Source: Salvia splendens (Eukaryota > Streptophyta > Magnoliopsida > Lamiales > Lamiaceae). From it: DNA of 64,000 bases. The notes under the pieces are model-generated. The model was not told the DNA's origin. It did no database searches and saw nothing but the letters and a program-made list of their open reading frames with translations. The stretch spans positions 3,286,001 to 3,350,000 of the forward strand of contig NC_056041.1 of NCBI RefSeq assembly GCF_004379255.2. The letters run 5' to 3'. Both the position numbers and the translations under genes were made by a program. This document shows, in pieces, positions 12,361-23,433 of this stretch. The number at the start of each line of letters is the position of its first letter. Positions within the stretch are counted from its first letter, which is position 1.

Positions 12361-13191
12361 TCACTTATTGAATGCACATTCTGGCTTGGCAGTATAAGGT
12401 TGAGCACAGTAGTCATAAGTCATGTACAATCTTCTATACTGCTACATTTTTTGTAACTGCCCATTTCCAAACTGCCAATAGTTTAATCTGTTGCAGCGGG
12501 GCCCGAGGCTGGCTGGGCAAGCCCTGAACCCAAAATCTTGAAAATGAGCTATAAATGGAGCTTGCCTCCAATCCACAGTTCCTGACCAGTCTGCATTCCA
12601 TACACTTGCTTCAATATGCATTGGCTTCGATGGATAGTCTATTCCGTGTGCATGGTTGTTGTTGAACACCCTTATCGGAATATAATCCACCAAGAATCGG
12701 CAATATTATTTGTTATATCATATACTTGTATACATCCAGATTAACGGAGACGGATACGTACACTATCTGGCGAGAGTTCCATAGAATTTCATAAGTGTGG
12801 AAATCTTTTGAAGGATTGAACCAAAGATTGAAGCTTTGCTCTCTGTGGCCTCCATCATTGTTATACACATTGGTTTGGACCGTGCCGTTGGTGCCCAGAA
12901 ACTCAAAGTCGATTTCATAGTGATTTCCTGGGTCCTGGTTGTCTGGTGCTGAAGTTAACTGCCAATAACCACCAAAACGTTAGCACTAGTACAATTATCA
13001 AGAAAACATTAGTTAAAAAGTGAATTAGTACAATTCTTACATAGAAGCATGTAACTATTCCACCTGTTTTCCTCTCTGGTATCTTCATCCTTACGTGAAA
13101 CAACCCTGACCTATACTCCAATTTTGACCTAAATCCAGCTCCTATACATAAACACACTCAAACATTATATTCATGATTTTACAAGACAGAC

Positions 13192-13222
<31 letters not shown>

Positions 13223-13409
13223 TACCTGAGGACTTATCCATCAAGAGTTGAACTTCAGTTCCTTGAGGATTAACAGAGAAATGATTGGATCCCCATAGAT
13301 ATCTATAGTAATTATGAAAACTATTTTGTGCAAGAATTTTTTGCATTAAGAAAAAGGAAACAAAAACTAGCATAACCATAATGCGAATAGCCATGACAGA
13401 GTTTATCAA
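12361..13409 (-). pseudogene. Xyloglucan endotransglucosylase/hydrolase relic (GH16 XTH)
   Basis: XTHs cut and religate xyloglucan in the cell wall. Exon 1 (13409-13226) encodes a hydrophobic signal peptide and RYLWGSNHFSV. Exon 2 (13141-13041) encodes the RSKLEYRSGLFHVRMKIP strand. Exon 3 (12958-12764) holds the catalytic motif EIDFEFLG with its E-x-D-x-E triad. Exon 4 (from about 12695) encodes IPIRVFNNN and SVWNADWSG. Two defects are visible. No AG acceptor precedes the fourth exon in the usable frame. An in-frame TAG at 12442-12444 ends the protein early, although the same frame beyond it still reads YMTYDYCAQPYTAKPEC, the family's C-terminal domain, to a TGA at 12361-12363. A TATA-like CTATATATAG lies about 100 bp upstream of the start. 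The normal DEIDFE motif is YEIDFE here. It may still be transcribed, but a full enzyme is unlikely. Confidence 0.82.
13185..13222. repeat. (GACA)/(GA)n microsatellite
   Basis: A GACAGACAGACA run passes into about 14 GA dinucleotides. It lies within intron 1 of the XTH relic, directly next to the 5' splice site of exon 1 on the minus strand (CT-rich in transcript sense). Confidence 0.9.
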
Positions 13410-13420
13410 TGAGCAAGAAT

Positions 13421-13474
13421 GATTACTATTACTATTAATATTACTATTACTATTAATATTACTATTACTATTAC
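13421..13474. repeat. (ATTACT)n/(ATTAAT) trinucleotide-type microsatellite
   Basis: ATTACT and ATTAAT words alternate, forming a 15- to 18-bp higher-order pattern that repeats about three times. It lies just upstream of the XTH relic start, in its leader or proximal promoter. Confidence 0.8.
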
Positions 13475-13516
13475 TTCTTTGATATAATTCATGAATGGTT
13501 ATTCCTCTATATATAG

Positions 13517-14935
13517 GGATGATTTTTCAACATTTCATGCACGTAAAGTTATACACATGCAATACAATTATGGCATGATTAGCCAAATCTTGTGATAATA
13601 CACTTGTTTTTGGAAATGATCAGGGTAGAAAAGGCGAGAATAATTAATTGTGGTACATATATGGTAAATTCAGTTACAAAATATTCACACGCCATACTAT
13701 TTTCTGTTAAACATGGACAAAGTGAGAATAATTTGATTCTGAGTATCAAATATGCGCCGCAATTAGCACTATCAGAAATCATGATTATTTATTGAGTTGC
13801 TAAAAAAGATGGGACAGTTAACAAAACCACCTCGGACTTATGACAAATCGAACCCATTAATTGAGATACATTCTCTTTTCATTGTTTGTAAACCAAATAT
13901 TATCTATATGCAATGTAATATGTGGATGTTAATTGTCACAAAAGGTTGTGTAGATCATGCTACAGTGCACGTGATAACTGTATCCAAATTGTAGTTTGTC
14001 GTTTAGCTAATAGCTAGTTAGGATCCCACCAAATTTTAACATTTATCCTTTGTTAAACAGGTCAACACATCATCGATACATAATCATGTTTGTAGTTAGT
14101 TGTCAAAATAAGCTTGATTTAGTCTAATGGGCCAATCTAATTTTGAGTGGGTTTGTATTTGGGGATTTTATTAGGGTTAATCTATTGTAACTACATTTTG
14201 GGCCTATATTTTGAAGTCCAATGGGCTCGTCCGAAAAAAAAACTCTATACCATCTGCAACTTAAGCAAAAATAGTAGCCAATTACTTTTCTAATGTTTTA
14301 AAATTAATTTACAGGCCATTTATTTATTTAAAGTGAATAATTAAAATTTCATATGTAAAACAAAAAAAAATCCACTAAATCAAAATTAAAAAAATGACAT
14401 AATCTATCAAATTAAATAAGAAAATATAACAAGAAATTAATATACATACTCCATAAAGAAAGAAAAGGAAACAAGAAATTGGGGGAAAAAGTGTTAATTA
14501 CAGCATCATACTAGTTAGAAACTTTTAAATTTTAATCTGATGGTATTTTTAATTTTTGCACCTTATATGTAAATGCTATAAAGTCATTCTTATTTCCAAA
14601 TTCGTCCCAATAATTACAATTTACATAGTACAGTATTATTTTACACACATGAATATAATAAATCTGATTTTTCAAGCGTTGTTGAATCAATATTATAATA
14701 TACTACTATAAAAACGCAACTCCAGTAAATATAACTTATAATAAATCATCAAAATCGACAATGCAAGCCTTGTTTTATTATATTCTTCCCAATTTTTTCA
14801 TACAGTACCATTTTTTATTGGAGAAGACAAAAAACAAATTCTTTATTTCCACGTTGGCTTCTCCCACGGACTGTTTCACTTTCATTTTATCTCATTACGA
14901 TCATCAGATGTTCGACAAAATGCCACCTCCCCATT
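13517..14935. other. Intergenic, no gene seen
   Basis: AT-rich sequence between the XTH relic promoter and the 3' end of the FLA gene. Short open frames lack recognisable domains. The last 150 bp are probably the FLA 3' UTR. Confidence 0.55.
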
Positions 14936-15790
14936 TCACTGCCCCGCCACCGCAACCAACGCCGCCAATCCAATCACCAACCCTAATTTCACCCCCAAAT
15001 CCACTCCCCCGCTCGTCTCCTTCTCCGACGTCAGATCCTCCGCCGCATTCACATCTTCCCCTTCATCCGCCGCCGCATCCGCATCCGCATCCGGGCTAGG
15101 TGCCGGCGATTTCGTCGGCGCCGGCGCCGCTGCCGGAGCCGGAGCCTCCGTCACCTCCACAGGTTCCTCCTCCACCGGAGGCGGAGCCTTCTTCCTCGCC
15201 GCCGGTGCCGGTGCCGCGGCGGCCGGAGGCGGAGGAGGAGGAGTCGCCGGCGTGTCGAAGTAAGTGCCGTCCATCCCCGGGGCGATGATGGGCTGGGAGA
15301 CGCTGAGGACGGAGATGTTGAAGGGCTGGGCGGCGACAGGGTTGACGAAATTGCAGACGAGGGGAGAGCCGGGGACGGAGGAGCCGAAGACGATGGTGCC
15401 GTCGGTGCGGCGGACGACGTCGATGAAGCCCTGGCGGCCGTTGGCGAGGCCGGAGGACTGGTAGAGGGTGGTGAGGGTGGTCTTGTTGGCGGGGGTGAGC
15501 TTGGCGAGCTTGGCCATGTCGAAGTAGTCGAGGATGATGTGGAGGCTGAGGATGCTCTTCTGGGCGTCCTCGCGGAGCTGCATTAGGGTTCCGATGCGGT
15601 CGTTGGGGAGGCCGAGGACCGTGATGGTGCGCCGGCTGTTCACTTGCTCGGCGAGCTGGGTGTGGGAGAGGAGCTGGTTGAATTGCTCGAACCCGGGGAA
15701 CCGCCCCAGGAGGATGGTGATGTTGAAGGCGGAGGTGGTAGAGAGGAGGATCGCGGCGGCGAGGAGGTGGAGGAGGAAAGGGCGGCGCAT
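14936..15790 (-). CDS. Fasciclin-like arabinogalactan protein, single FAS1 domain, GPI-anchored
   Basis: A cell-surface proteoglycan of the plant FLA family, thought to act in wall organisation and cell adhesion. It is intronless, with 284 residues, typical for the short single-FAS1 FLAs (FLA3/FLA14 type). Residues 1-21 are a signal peptide ending at TSAF. Residues 22-175 form one fasciclin domain with the conserved ITVLGLPNDR (H1-like) and HIILDYF (H2-like) motifs. Residues 180-240 are Pro/Ala-rich with PAPAAAPAP and PAPSP, the expected hydroxyproline sites for arabinogalactan addition. An acidic Asp/Ala stretch follows, and residues 262-284 are a hydrophobic tail fitting a GPI-anchor signal. 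The start is the first Met before the signal peptide. The coding region is strongly GC-rich, which creates long false open frames on the opposite strand. A TATA-like run lies about 85 bp upstream. Confidence 0.92.
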   Translation of the reverse strand: MRRPFLLHLLAAAILLSTTSAFNITILLGRFPGFEQFNQLLSHTQLAEQVNSRRTITVLGLPNDRIGTLMQLREDAQKSILSLHIILDYFDMAKLAKLTPANKTTLTTLYQSSGLANGRQGFIDVVRRTDGTIVFGSSVPGSPLVCNFVNPVAAQPFNISVLSVSQPIIAPGMDGTYFDTPATPPPPPPAAAAPAPAARKKAPPPVEEEPVEVTEAPAPAAAPAPTKSPAPSPDADADAAADEGEDVNAAEDLTSEKETSGGVDLGVKLGLVIGLAALVAVAGQ

Positions 15791-15872
15791 TGTAGCTGAA
15801 TTAGTAGGGAGTGAGTTTTAGTGAGATTCTGAGTTGCAATCATGCACATTAGTGTGAGTGTACTACTGTATG

Positions 15873-15882
15873 TATATATATA
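15873..15882 (-). promoter_or_regulatory. TATA-like run of the FLA gene
   Basis: TATATATATA lies 83 bp upstream of the FLA start codon on the minus strand, a plausible core-promoter position with a short leader. Confidence 0.45.
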
Positions 15883-15899
15883 TGTGGAGAGAGTGAGAG

Positions 15900-18634
15900 T
15901 AGTGTGTGAGGAGGAGAGAAGAGTTCTATTTTGAGTTTGGATGGATGCTATAATTATGCAGAATTGGATGTGTAGCCACGCATGTTTGTTTTTTGAACAA
16001 GCTTAGTATATTTTAAATGTTGAATGATCTTAAAATGGGATGGGATAACTCTACAAAAATATGGATAAATACTTACCAACAACCCATGCTAGGGCTACTT
16101 AAAATTAATTCCAATTCTCCAAGAACTAGTTACGGAGGAGCCAACAATTTATAGTTTTAGTTGATAGTAATATTAATATGCATATGTAGAATAGATATGA
16201 AATTGTTGTTCAACTCGTATTCCTTTCTGTATTAGATGTATTTAGTTAGACCCGACTTCGCAACTCACTTATATCATAGGAGTATTTAGTTTTAGTGTTT
16301 TACTAGTTTAATTTTATTCACAACCTCTATTGCCAATCGAGTAGCAACTTTGCCCTATATTGTCCATGCCCACTTTCTGTTACACATGCATCGTAAGTAC
16401 TCCACATAAAACTAAATAATAATATTCGATGCATGACCTAGTCCATTCTTAATTAGAAACGAATTTACGAATGTGTTACATGTAATGTTGTATAAACAAA
16501 ACAGATTTCATATATATAAAAGTCAAATAATGATATCAGTTGATAACGTCCATTATAACCTTCTCACACATCATCACTGCCCATCTCCATCCTCAAACCC
16601 TTGCCGCTTTGGTAAAAGTTGTTCCTCACGTCGCTCGAGTAGAAAAGATTGATGGTTTCCTCCTCCTAATCAATCGTCTGGCATATATATCCTATATATA
16701 TGGCCAGTCAGTTGAATAGAGTCGAGTCTAGTTTAGGCGAACTTGAACCATAATCGTGCAAGTTCGTGCAAAGTCATTTATGCAAGTAAGTACTTACTTG
16801 CATAAATATAGTAGTTTAACTTGATAATTTACTCTCTATATTACTAGTCGATATGAATGAATCTTGCGATGATCTTCACCTTCTCCAATGTCTCATTGAT
16901 GAGATCCATCGTCTCCAATTTCTCAACATATATTTCGTGATGCACACTGTCCAAAAGACCAGCTAGTATCCATCTTCTAATCTCATCCATGTAGTTGTTC
17001 AATCTCCTTCATCACATCCTTAAATATCCATCCTTTTAACTCCTCAACTGTACGAGCTTAACATTGCATCCCCTTTTAGTTAAACTGGATCGAGTTGGGT
17101 CGAGATTATTGATGATAATTTAAGACCCATATATGCACGTAAAAAAAATCGCACAATTTTGCTTTAATTAGTGATATAATCTTCTCTTTTGTGTGTAGAG
17201 TACCAAGTTTTTCCATTTTTTTCCTCACTTTCATTTCTCTAACAAGATTGTACGTTATCTAGAAAAAGTCATTGTCTTATGTAATTTATTATAAGAAACT
17301 TTTTCAAAATTAACGATCTACAAGGATATACAACTTATTAAGCAAATTTGATTAATTTACAATTAACATTCTGAAAGTGAATTCAAAGCGAGATTGTAAT
17401 AGTAGAATTCTCGTATTAACATAATAAAACTGCAAAATAAAATGTTTACCCTGTCTGTCATTCAACCATTAAAAGCATGATTAGTATAGGAACCACAATG
17501 TTTCGACTCCATAAAATATCCAAGCAAATTTCAACTGCCAAAGAACTTACGTTTACAAAGATGAATGATATCATTCAAAATAGCAAGTCTCATTCAATTA
17601 GTTAGAATCGTGAAAAGATACATGGTCACAGGCCAAACTTTTCAAAAGCTAACGGTCAAAAGAGCTAATCAAACACTCTAAAAACAGTGACCGAAACTAA
17701 TCCCGCCACAAATCCAAAAATTTCCATGCGAGTAAACAGGCTGATTGCAGATACCTTTTTTTAAGACAACAAACTTCTAACCCAAACAATCGCAACAAAT
17801 ATTCGAAGATCATTTTTCAAAGTCCAAAGATATAACTTAGGAGTCTAGGTTGTGTTAGCTTCTATGGGGAACGCCCACAAGGTCAATGAGTATCAATCTC
17901 TGATTTCGCTAGTCGGGGGGGTCTCAACGAGGAGAAAAAGGCGACGGACAAAAAGATCCCAGCCTAGTGTAGTGTCAGTGAAGAGGGTAACATTGTGATA
18001 AGAGTAACATGCAACTTTCAGCCCCTTAAGTCAGCATGCTCCCTCATCTTGCAACTCAAAGGGAATAGAAGTCAACACGTTCCATTTTAGAAGAATTACG
18101 AACATGTCATAAGCATTGGACGCAGGCCCTTCATCATTAAATCAAATCATATAACACTATTTGGGGAGAAGGGGCATCACATCCGCAGATATGCAATCAA
18201 AGAAGCATCTACCACTGTAACCAGCTGGGATCCACAATGTTTCAAATTGAAGATCCCACCACAGGGCAGTGAAGGGCGAAAGAGAAGTGCAGATGCAGAA
18301 AACCAATGAAGCAGTACCACGTAGAGACCTCGACACAAAAACAAAATCATAAAGCTTTAGCAAAGTGCCATAAAAATCAATAATAGAACATATCATCTAT
18401 AAACAACAGATCCGGATGTTGTGAGATAAGTGCTATTTCAAGAGAGGTTTGCATATGATGAACCCGTATAGGGAAGAAGTAACAAACTTACTACTGAAGT
18501 AGTAAAGACAATCAAATGCATCAGTTGAAGCTGAAGGTGTCGCCCCACTTACATAGCAGTAACTAAGTCCAAGCAGATATAACACTACTGTAAAAACTGC
18601 ACCATCAGTCCAAATACTAGAATAAGATCCATGC
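15900..18634. other. Intergenic, including the probable long 3' UTR of the RSZ gene
   Basis: No coding region is supported between the FLA promoter and the RSZ stop. The right part (from about 17800) is less AT-rich and contains unrelated short open frames on the minus strand. Some of it is likely RSZ 3' untranslated sequence. Confidence 0.5.
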
Positions 18635-20487
18635 TTAGCTCCTGCTTCTACGTCTTTCGACTCTTTCCCTAGGACCATCTCTGTATAACAAGACACAAAT
18701 GTAAATCAGAAGGCTTGAACACAAAATACAACTACATCTTCAATGTTCCAACCGAAGAAAGTAAGCATTAAAACATCAATTTTAGGTCCAGCATTTCTTA
18801 AAATTTTCATTTGTCTTATTTAACAAGTGAAAAGAACTTATTCTTAGAGATGCATAAGCATGGGAAAATTTAAAGGAAAAAAAACACTAACCCATTAGCA
18901 TATGGCACTTCCTCTCGTCCACGATAAGGCGACCTGCTGAAGCTGCGATCTTTGGGTGATAAGCTTCTACGCCGAGGGGAACGCGCACGAGGACTATAAC
19001 TCCTGTTGCAGCAACATGACATCAAACAATAGAAACAATGAAATAAGTCAAGGCAAATATTCAAATCAACATACTGGTTTAGCTTTTTCTCTATTAACAA
19101 ACAATACCTCCGGCCATAACTTGGACTCCGGCGGTATCTAGGAGGGCTGCGACTTCTACGCCTTCCAGTACCACCCCGCGTTCTGCACTCACGAGCAAAA
19201 TGACCAGCCTCGCCGCATTCATAGCACTTCAAATCAGAACCAGACCTTCCGCGACCACCACCACCACCACCACGGCCTCCACCACCTCCACCGCTGGAGT
19301 TATGTGAGAGTTCAACTCTCCATCCATTTTTGCCTACACCAGAGATCACAACACCAAGGTAACACTGAGATGCTGGCTGAAAATAAAGCTACAGGATATC
19401 TTTTTCGTTTTGGTTTGCAGGAGGGGCTGGGGGGAAATAGAAATTCAAAATAAAAATGGACTTTTCAGCTCATAATGTGTGCAAGATGTTAATGTTCTTT
19501 AAGTTTCATCAAATGTAGTTAGCTTAGAAACACTAAAGTTCAAGTTCCAAATCAAACCATCAAGATCTCTGATGGCATCTTGGGCATCTCTTCGATCATC
19601 AAAATCAATGAAAGCATAGCCTGGAGGTCTTCTGGCAACCCATACACTGGAAAAAACATTAAATATTAAAAAAGATACAAGCACAAGAGATAATGTGAAA
19701 AATTAAAAACTAATATTCAAGTGGCAAACACAAATCCACATGCTTAACAAATGAAAAACATGATTTTCAACAGCAATCATTCAAAGCAAACATCCAGCCT
19801 AACTCCTTAAAGAACCTTTTATCTGTTACCAATACCAGCCAATGACAGTTTTATCACCGAGTGTGTCACAAAATATTGAAGCTAAAATATAGTAGTCATC
19901 CAATTCTTTTATAGAATAGTCCACAGATATCAGACCCTTATCAGATAAATTAATTAGAGAAATAGCATAATCATCCTTACAGAAGAGTGGCATCATGAAT
20001 TATATATAATATGCAGACAGAGTGAGCCAAAAGAAGACATTATCCCTTGCAGGGACAGATAAAAAGCCATCACAACCACCCAGCACACCATGCACTAAAG
20101 CATCTCCGACCTCTGTACACATTTACTCCATACGAAAAAAATTCACTCCATAAGGATGGAAAAAAGTCCTAGACGTTACAGCTAGAAACATAATACTACT
20201 ATATACTACTCCTTACAAGATATAGCTTGAAAAGTAGATGGTTAAATAGGCAGACTTTAAAATTCAACTTCCAGGAGCATTTTCAACTTTTTCCAATATA
20301 TTTACAAGAAAGACTTCATTTAAGATTTAACTTCCAAAAGGACAACGGGCTAAGTAGCAACTAGCAATATACGATAGCAACTACTGTGAGATTTTTACCT
20401 TCTGATAACTCCAAACACGCGAAATTCATCCTCGAGTTCACGTTCAGTGACACGGGGATCAAGATTTCCAACATAAACTCTGGACAT
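18635..20487 (-). CDS. RSZ22: SR splicing factor, RRM plus zinc knuckle (RSZ21/22 type)
   Basis: A serine/arginine-rich nuclear protein that binds pre-mRNA and helps choose splice sites. The coding exons on the minus strand are 20487-20399, 19646-19558, 19333-19108, 19002-18892 and 18680-18635. Together they are 561 nt in frame, 186 residues, normal for plant RSZ proteins. The RRM (residues 1-69) has RNP2 VYVGNL and RNP1-like [10 protein letters not shown] Gly/Arg-rich linker (74-90) leads to one CCHC zinc knuckle (C96, C99, H104, C109), then an RS domain with SRSPPRY and SPRRRSLSP blocks to the C-terminus ERRRSRS. A further intron probably splits the 5' UTR: an acceptor lies about 15 bases before the start codon, and a possible first exon ends near 20822. 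The 752-nt intron after exon 1 is the long one, where SR genes often carry regulated alternative exons (family knowledge, not seen here). Confidence 0.93.
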
Positions 20488-20880
20488 CTTGACTTAATAT
20501 AACTGCAAGAACAATCTCAAAATGCAGATAGATCAGAAATAGCAGGGGAACCAATCATATCACCAACGTTGAATACATTGAACAGAATTTCAAACATACA
20601 TCATACAGACGAACCGAACAAAATAACAAAAAAAAAGAAATTTCTCAAAAAAAAATCATTCTTATTTAACCGTAGTGTGAAGTTGCAACGTCAAATTGGC
20701 GCACGTAAAAATCCAAAACCCAATGCAAAATTACGAATCCAATAGATACGATTACGGACCATAACAACGCCGGATTTGTTCTAGACGGAAATTTTTAACA
20801 AAAGAGATAGAGAGAGCGAGACCTGCTGCAGGTCTGAAACCCTTGTGTTGAAGCTGGCGAAAAACCCTAGGTGAATGAGC
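20488..20880 (-). promoter_or_regulatory. 5' UTR and leader intron of the RSZ gene
   Basis: On the minus strand a CAGCAG|GTCTCG donor near 20820 and a TTCTTGCAG acceptor just upstream of the start codon could bound a leader intron. The TATA box and transcription start were not placed with confidence. Confidence 0.45.
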
Positions 20881-20889
20881 GGCTAACCT

Positions 20890-23433
20890 TTCTTAAAGTC
20901 TAATGAGGGTACAATGTTTGAAATTACTTTAGTGACCCTTCCGTTTTTTATTTGCTGTCATAAGCTAACTTTTCCCTAAATAATAGTAACCTTTATGCTA
21001 TAAAATATGTAGTAGGATGACAAATTGAGAAAAAACTAACGGTGTTAAAGATAATTAAACGGAATATACTAATTTGAAGCTGAAACATTTTGTTTAATTT
21101 ATGTTAAATTAAAAAAATTTGTACTAAATTGAAACATTGAGGAAACTTTTTGTATGTATGGTGCAATTTCCCCTATTTAAATAACACAAACTATATCCAA
21201 AATTTAATTTAATCGAATTTCATTTTTTTTCTTGTTAGAAATCGTACTATATGAATATTTTATTTTTTAAATTATGATATATCAAAAAAATTATATGCGT
21301 CCTACAACTTTAAAAATTAATTAAAAATCATATAAAATTCAAATTTGTTCGCAATTAATATATCCAAAAATCATAGGACTATGTATCAGTACATGTATGC
21401 ATTATGAATTTGAATTTTTTTGTTGTGTGTAATTATTAACATATTCGAATTTCATGGTTTTTAACTAATTTTTAATATTACGAGATGATTTATACACCAA
21501 TTTATTCTAGAGGTGATTCTTATGGTGTTGGGCTTGTGTCTCACCAAAAGTGCTTATGACTTTGGGCTTGTGTTAAATTGGGCCTGGGTCCATATTCTTT
21601 CTCCAATAGGGCTTATGATGTTAAGCTTGTATCATTAAAATTGATGATAAATTCCATGAAGTGTGTAATAACCTCACATCGGACTTTAGAAAGTCCGAGC
21701 TATATTAAATGAAATTTGAACGAATTCCAAATTTGGAAAAATGAATTTTTCTTTACTAGTACTTTTTAAGAAAAATTGGCTAAAATTAAACTTTCAGAAT
21801 AATTGATTCGTAATCCATTAATTCTTCTTTCATAAAGAAAAAAGGAAATTGTCCAATTATTTTCTTATGTAGTACAAAATTGGACCAAATTGTCAATTTC
21901 TCAACTAACCGAAATGAATTGATTTATACCGATTCTAAGTAATAAGAAGAGAACATGTCGTTATATTTTGAATATGCAAATAAGTGATCTTTTATTTATT
22001 TATTTATTTATTTATTTTCCGGCCAAGAATTGGTTGAAATGAGAAGATTTACAAAAGTGGCCGTCCGTTTATTTTATTTTAATTAAATGTTGCTAGTTCA
22101 TGACAATTTGGGATTTTATATTAAAAGCAAGTGCCTAAGCATCATCTCGCTTTGCGTAGTGCTTCATAATAATATAAGTAAACGATAATTACAGAATCAT
22201 CACTTTTTTATTGTCATTTGTTAATTAATAAATAAAGTCGAGTGAAGCCATATGTCGGCCATTTTTAAGTTAAAAGTTCTTAAATGTTTCTTCTTTTTTA
22301 CAATATTAACATGTTACCCTATTAAAACAAATTATCAATGTCCTTAATTAAAAATTTATTGGTCCGGACATGTTTTCATATGATATGTTTAGCCAATCAC
22401 TTAACACATAAAGATATATTTTGATCATTAAATTCTTAATGTAGATTAGACAAAAGATGTTGGTTATAAAAATTAAGGTCATGATGACGGCGATGGCACT
22501 GGCACTAAATAAGACAAAAATATCTCACATTTTAATTTGTTACACTTTCTGTTTGACATTTTAATCAATCACATTTTAATTTGTTACACTTTCTGTTTAA
22601 CATTGTAATCAATCCACCTATCTTTAAAAAAAATAGTTGAGTGGTTGTTAGATATTTTAATCATAGTGGTGCCTTTGGTTTGGTCAAAGTCCTAATCTTT
22701 TCATTGAGAATTTGCCATCACTATATAACTAATTTCTAGATATGTCACGTTCGTCGTGGTTCCAATATAAAAGCAATTGAATGGCTATCATTGTTCATGA
22801 TCTTTTAGCCCTCGTGTGTACTATTTGCGTCGAGCCTTCCACGTTTGTGCCTTTGTTGGCCTTCTAGAATCATCTTGTACTTCTTGATTATAATTCATGC
22901 TTGAATTTAAAATAAAAATATATATACATACTGTTAAAGAGTTGGACTAGGTTGCTAACTATTTACATTAATAACTAATAACTATCAATGCTATATATTA
23001 AAATTATCAACACAAAAACATAATTATATCAATACAACACGTAAATTTAAATATCAATACAAAGAAACAATTTATCAACACAAGAAAGATTGACAAATTT
23101 ATATCTTTGTGTTGATATTTTTAACATACAATATTGATATTTAGTTATTAGTTATTACTATAAAAAGTTAGTATTTGATCACAAACTTACAGTGAAAAAA
23201 TAAGTATTTATTCCGTGAAGGATTTAGTTTAGGCATTTTGGCAGTAGTTTTGAAAATGACAACTCTAGAGTTCCTTCACTAACTCAAAAGACGGTAATTT
23301 CTTGAGTGTTACAGATCTTTTGCTGCGGTACAAGTAGTGAAGGTTGTGGTACCCACTGATGCTTCCTTACATAAATCCAAACCATTTCCATCATCACAAT
23401 TCACATAACACCACCAATTTTAATTCAGAGGCG
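20890..23433. other. Intergenic, no gene seen
   Basis: AT-rich spacer between the divergent RSZ and sarcosine-oxidase-like genes. It contains a TTTA repeat at 21989-22017 and a TCACATCGGAC word near 21675 followed by TATATTAAAT (see rejected items). A pair of related TAATTTGTTACACTTTCTGT copies sits at 22536 and 22573. No coding frame is supported. Confidence 0.55.
21989..22017. repeat. (TTTA)n microsatellite
   Basis: About seven tandem TTTA units were read directly. They lie in the intergenic spacer. Confidence 0.85.

Noticed and set aside
14936..15821. Plus-strand open frames opposite the FLA gene (Pro/Arg-rich)
   Set aside because: Shadows of a GC-rich coding region. No domain.
16560..17060. 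Possible coding remnant on the minus strand (for example SSDVRNNFYQSGKG)
   Set aside because: Frames are broken every few codons and no family could be named. Chance similarity is likely.
21670..21720. snRNA-type promoter (TCACATCG word followed by TATATTAAAT)
   Set aside because: The word differs from the plant upstream sequence element by one base, the spacing is not exact, and no snRNA-like sequence follows. Similar words are common in plant repeats.
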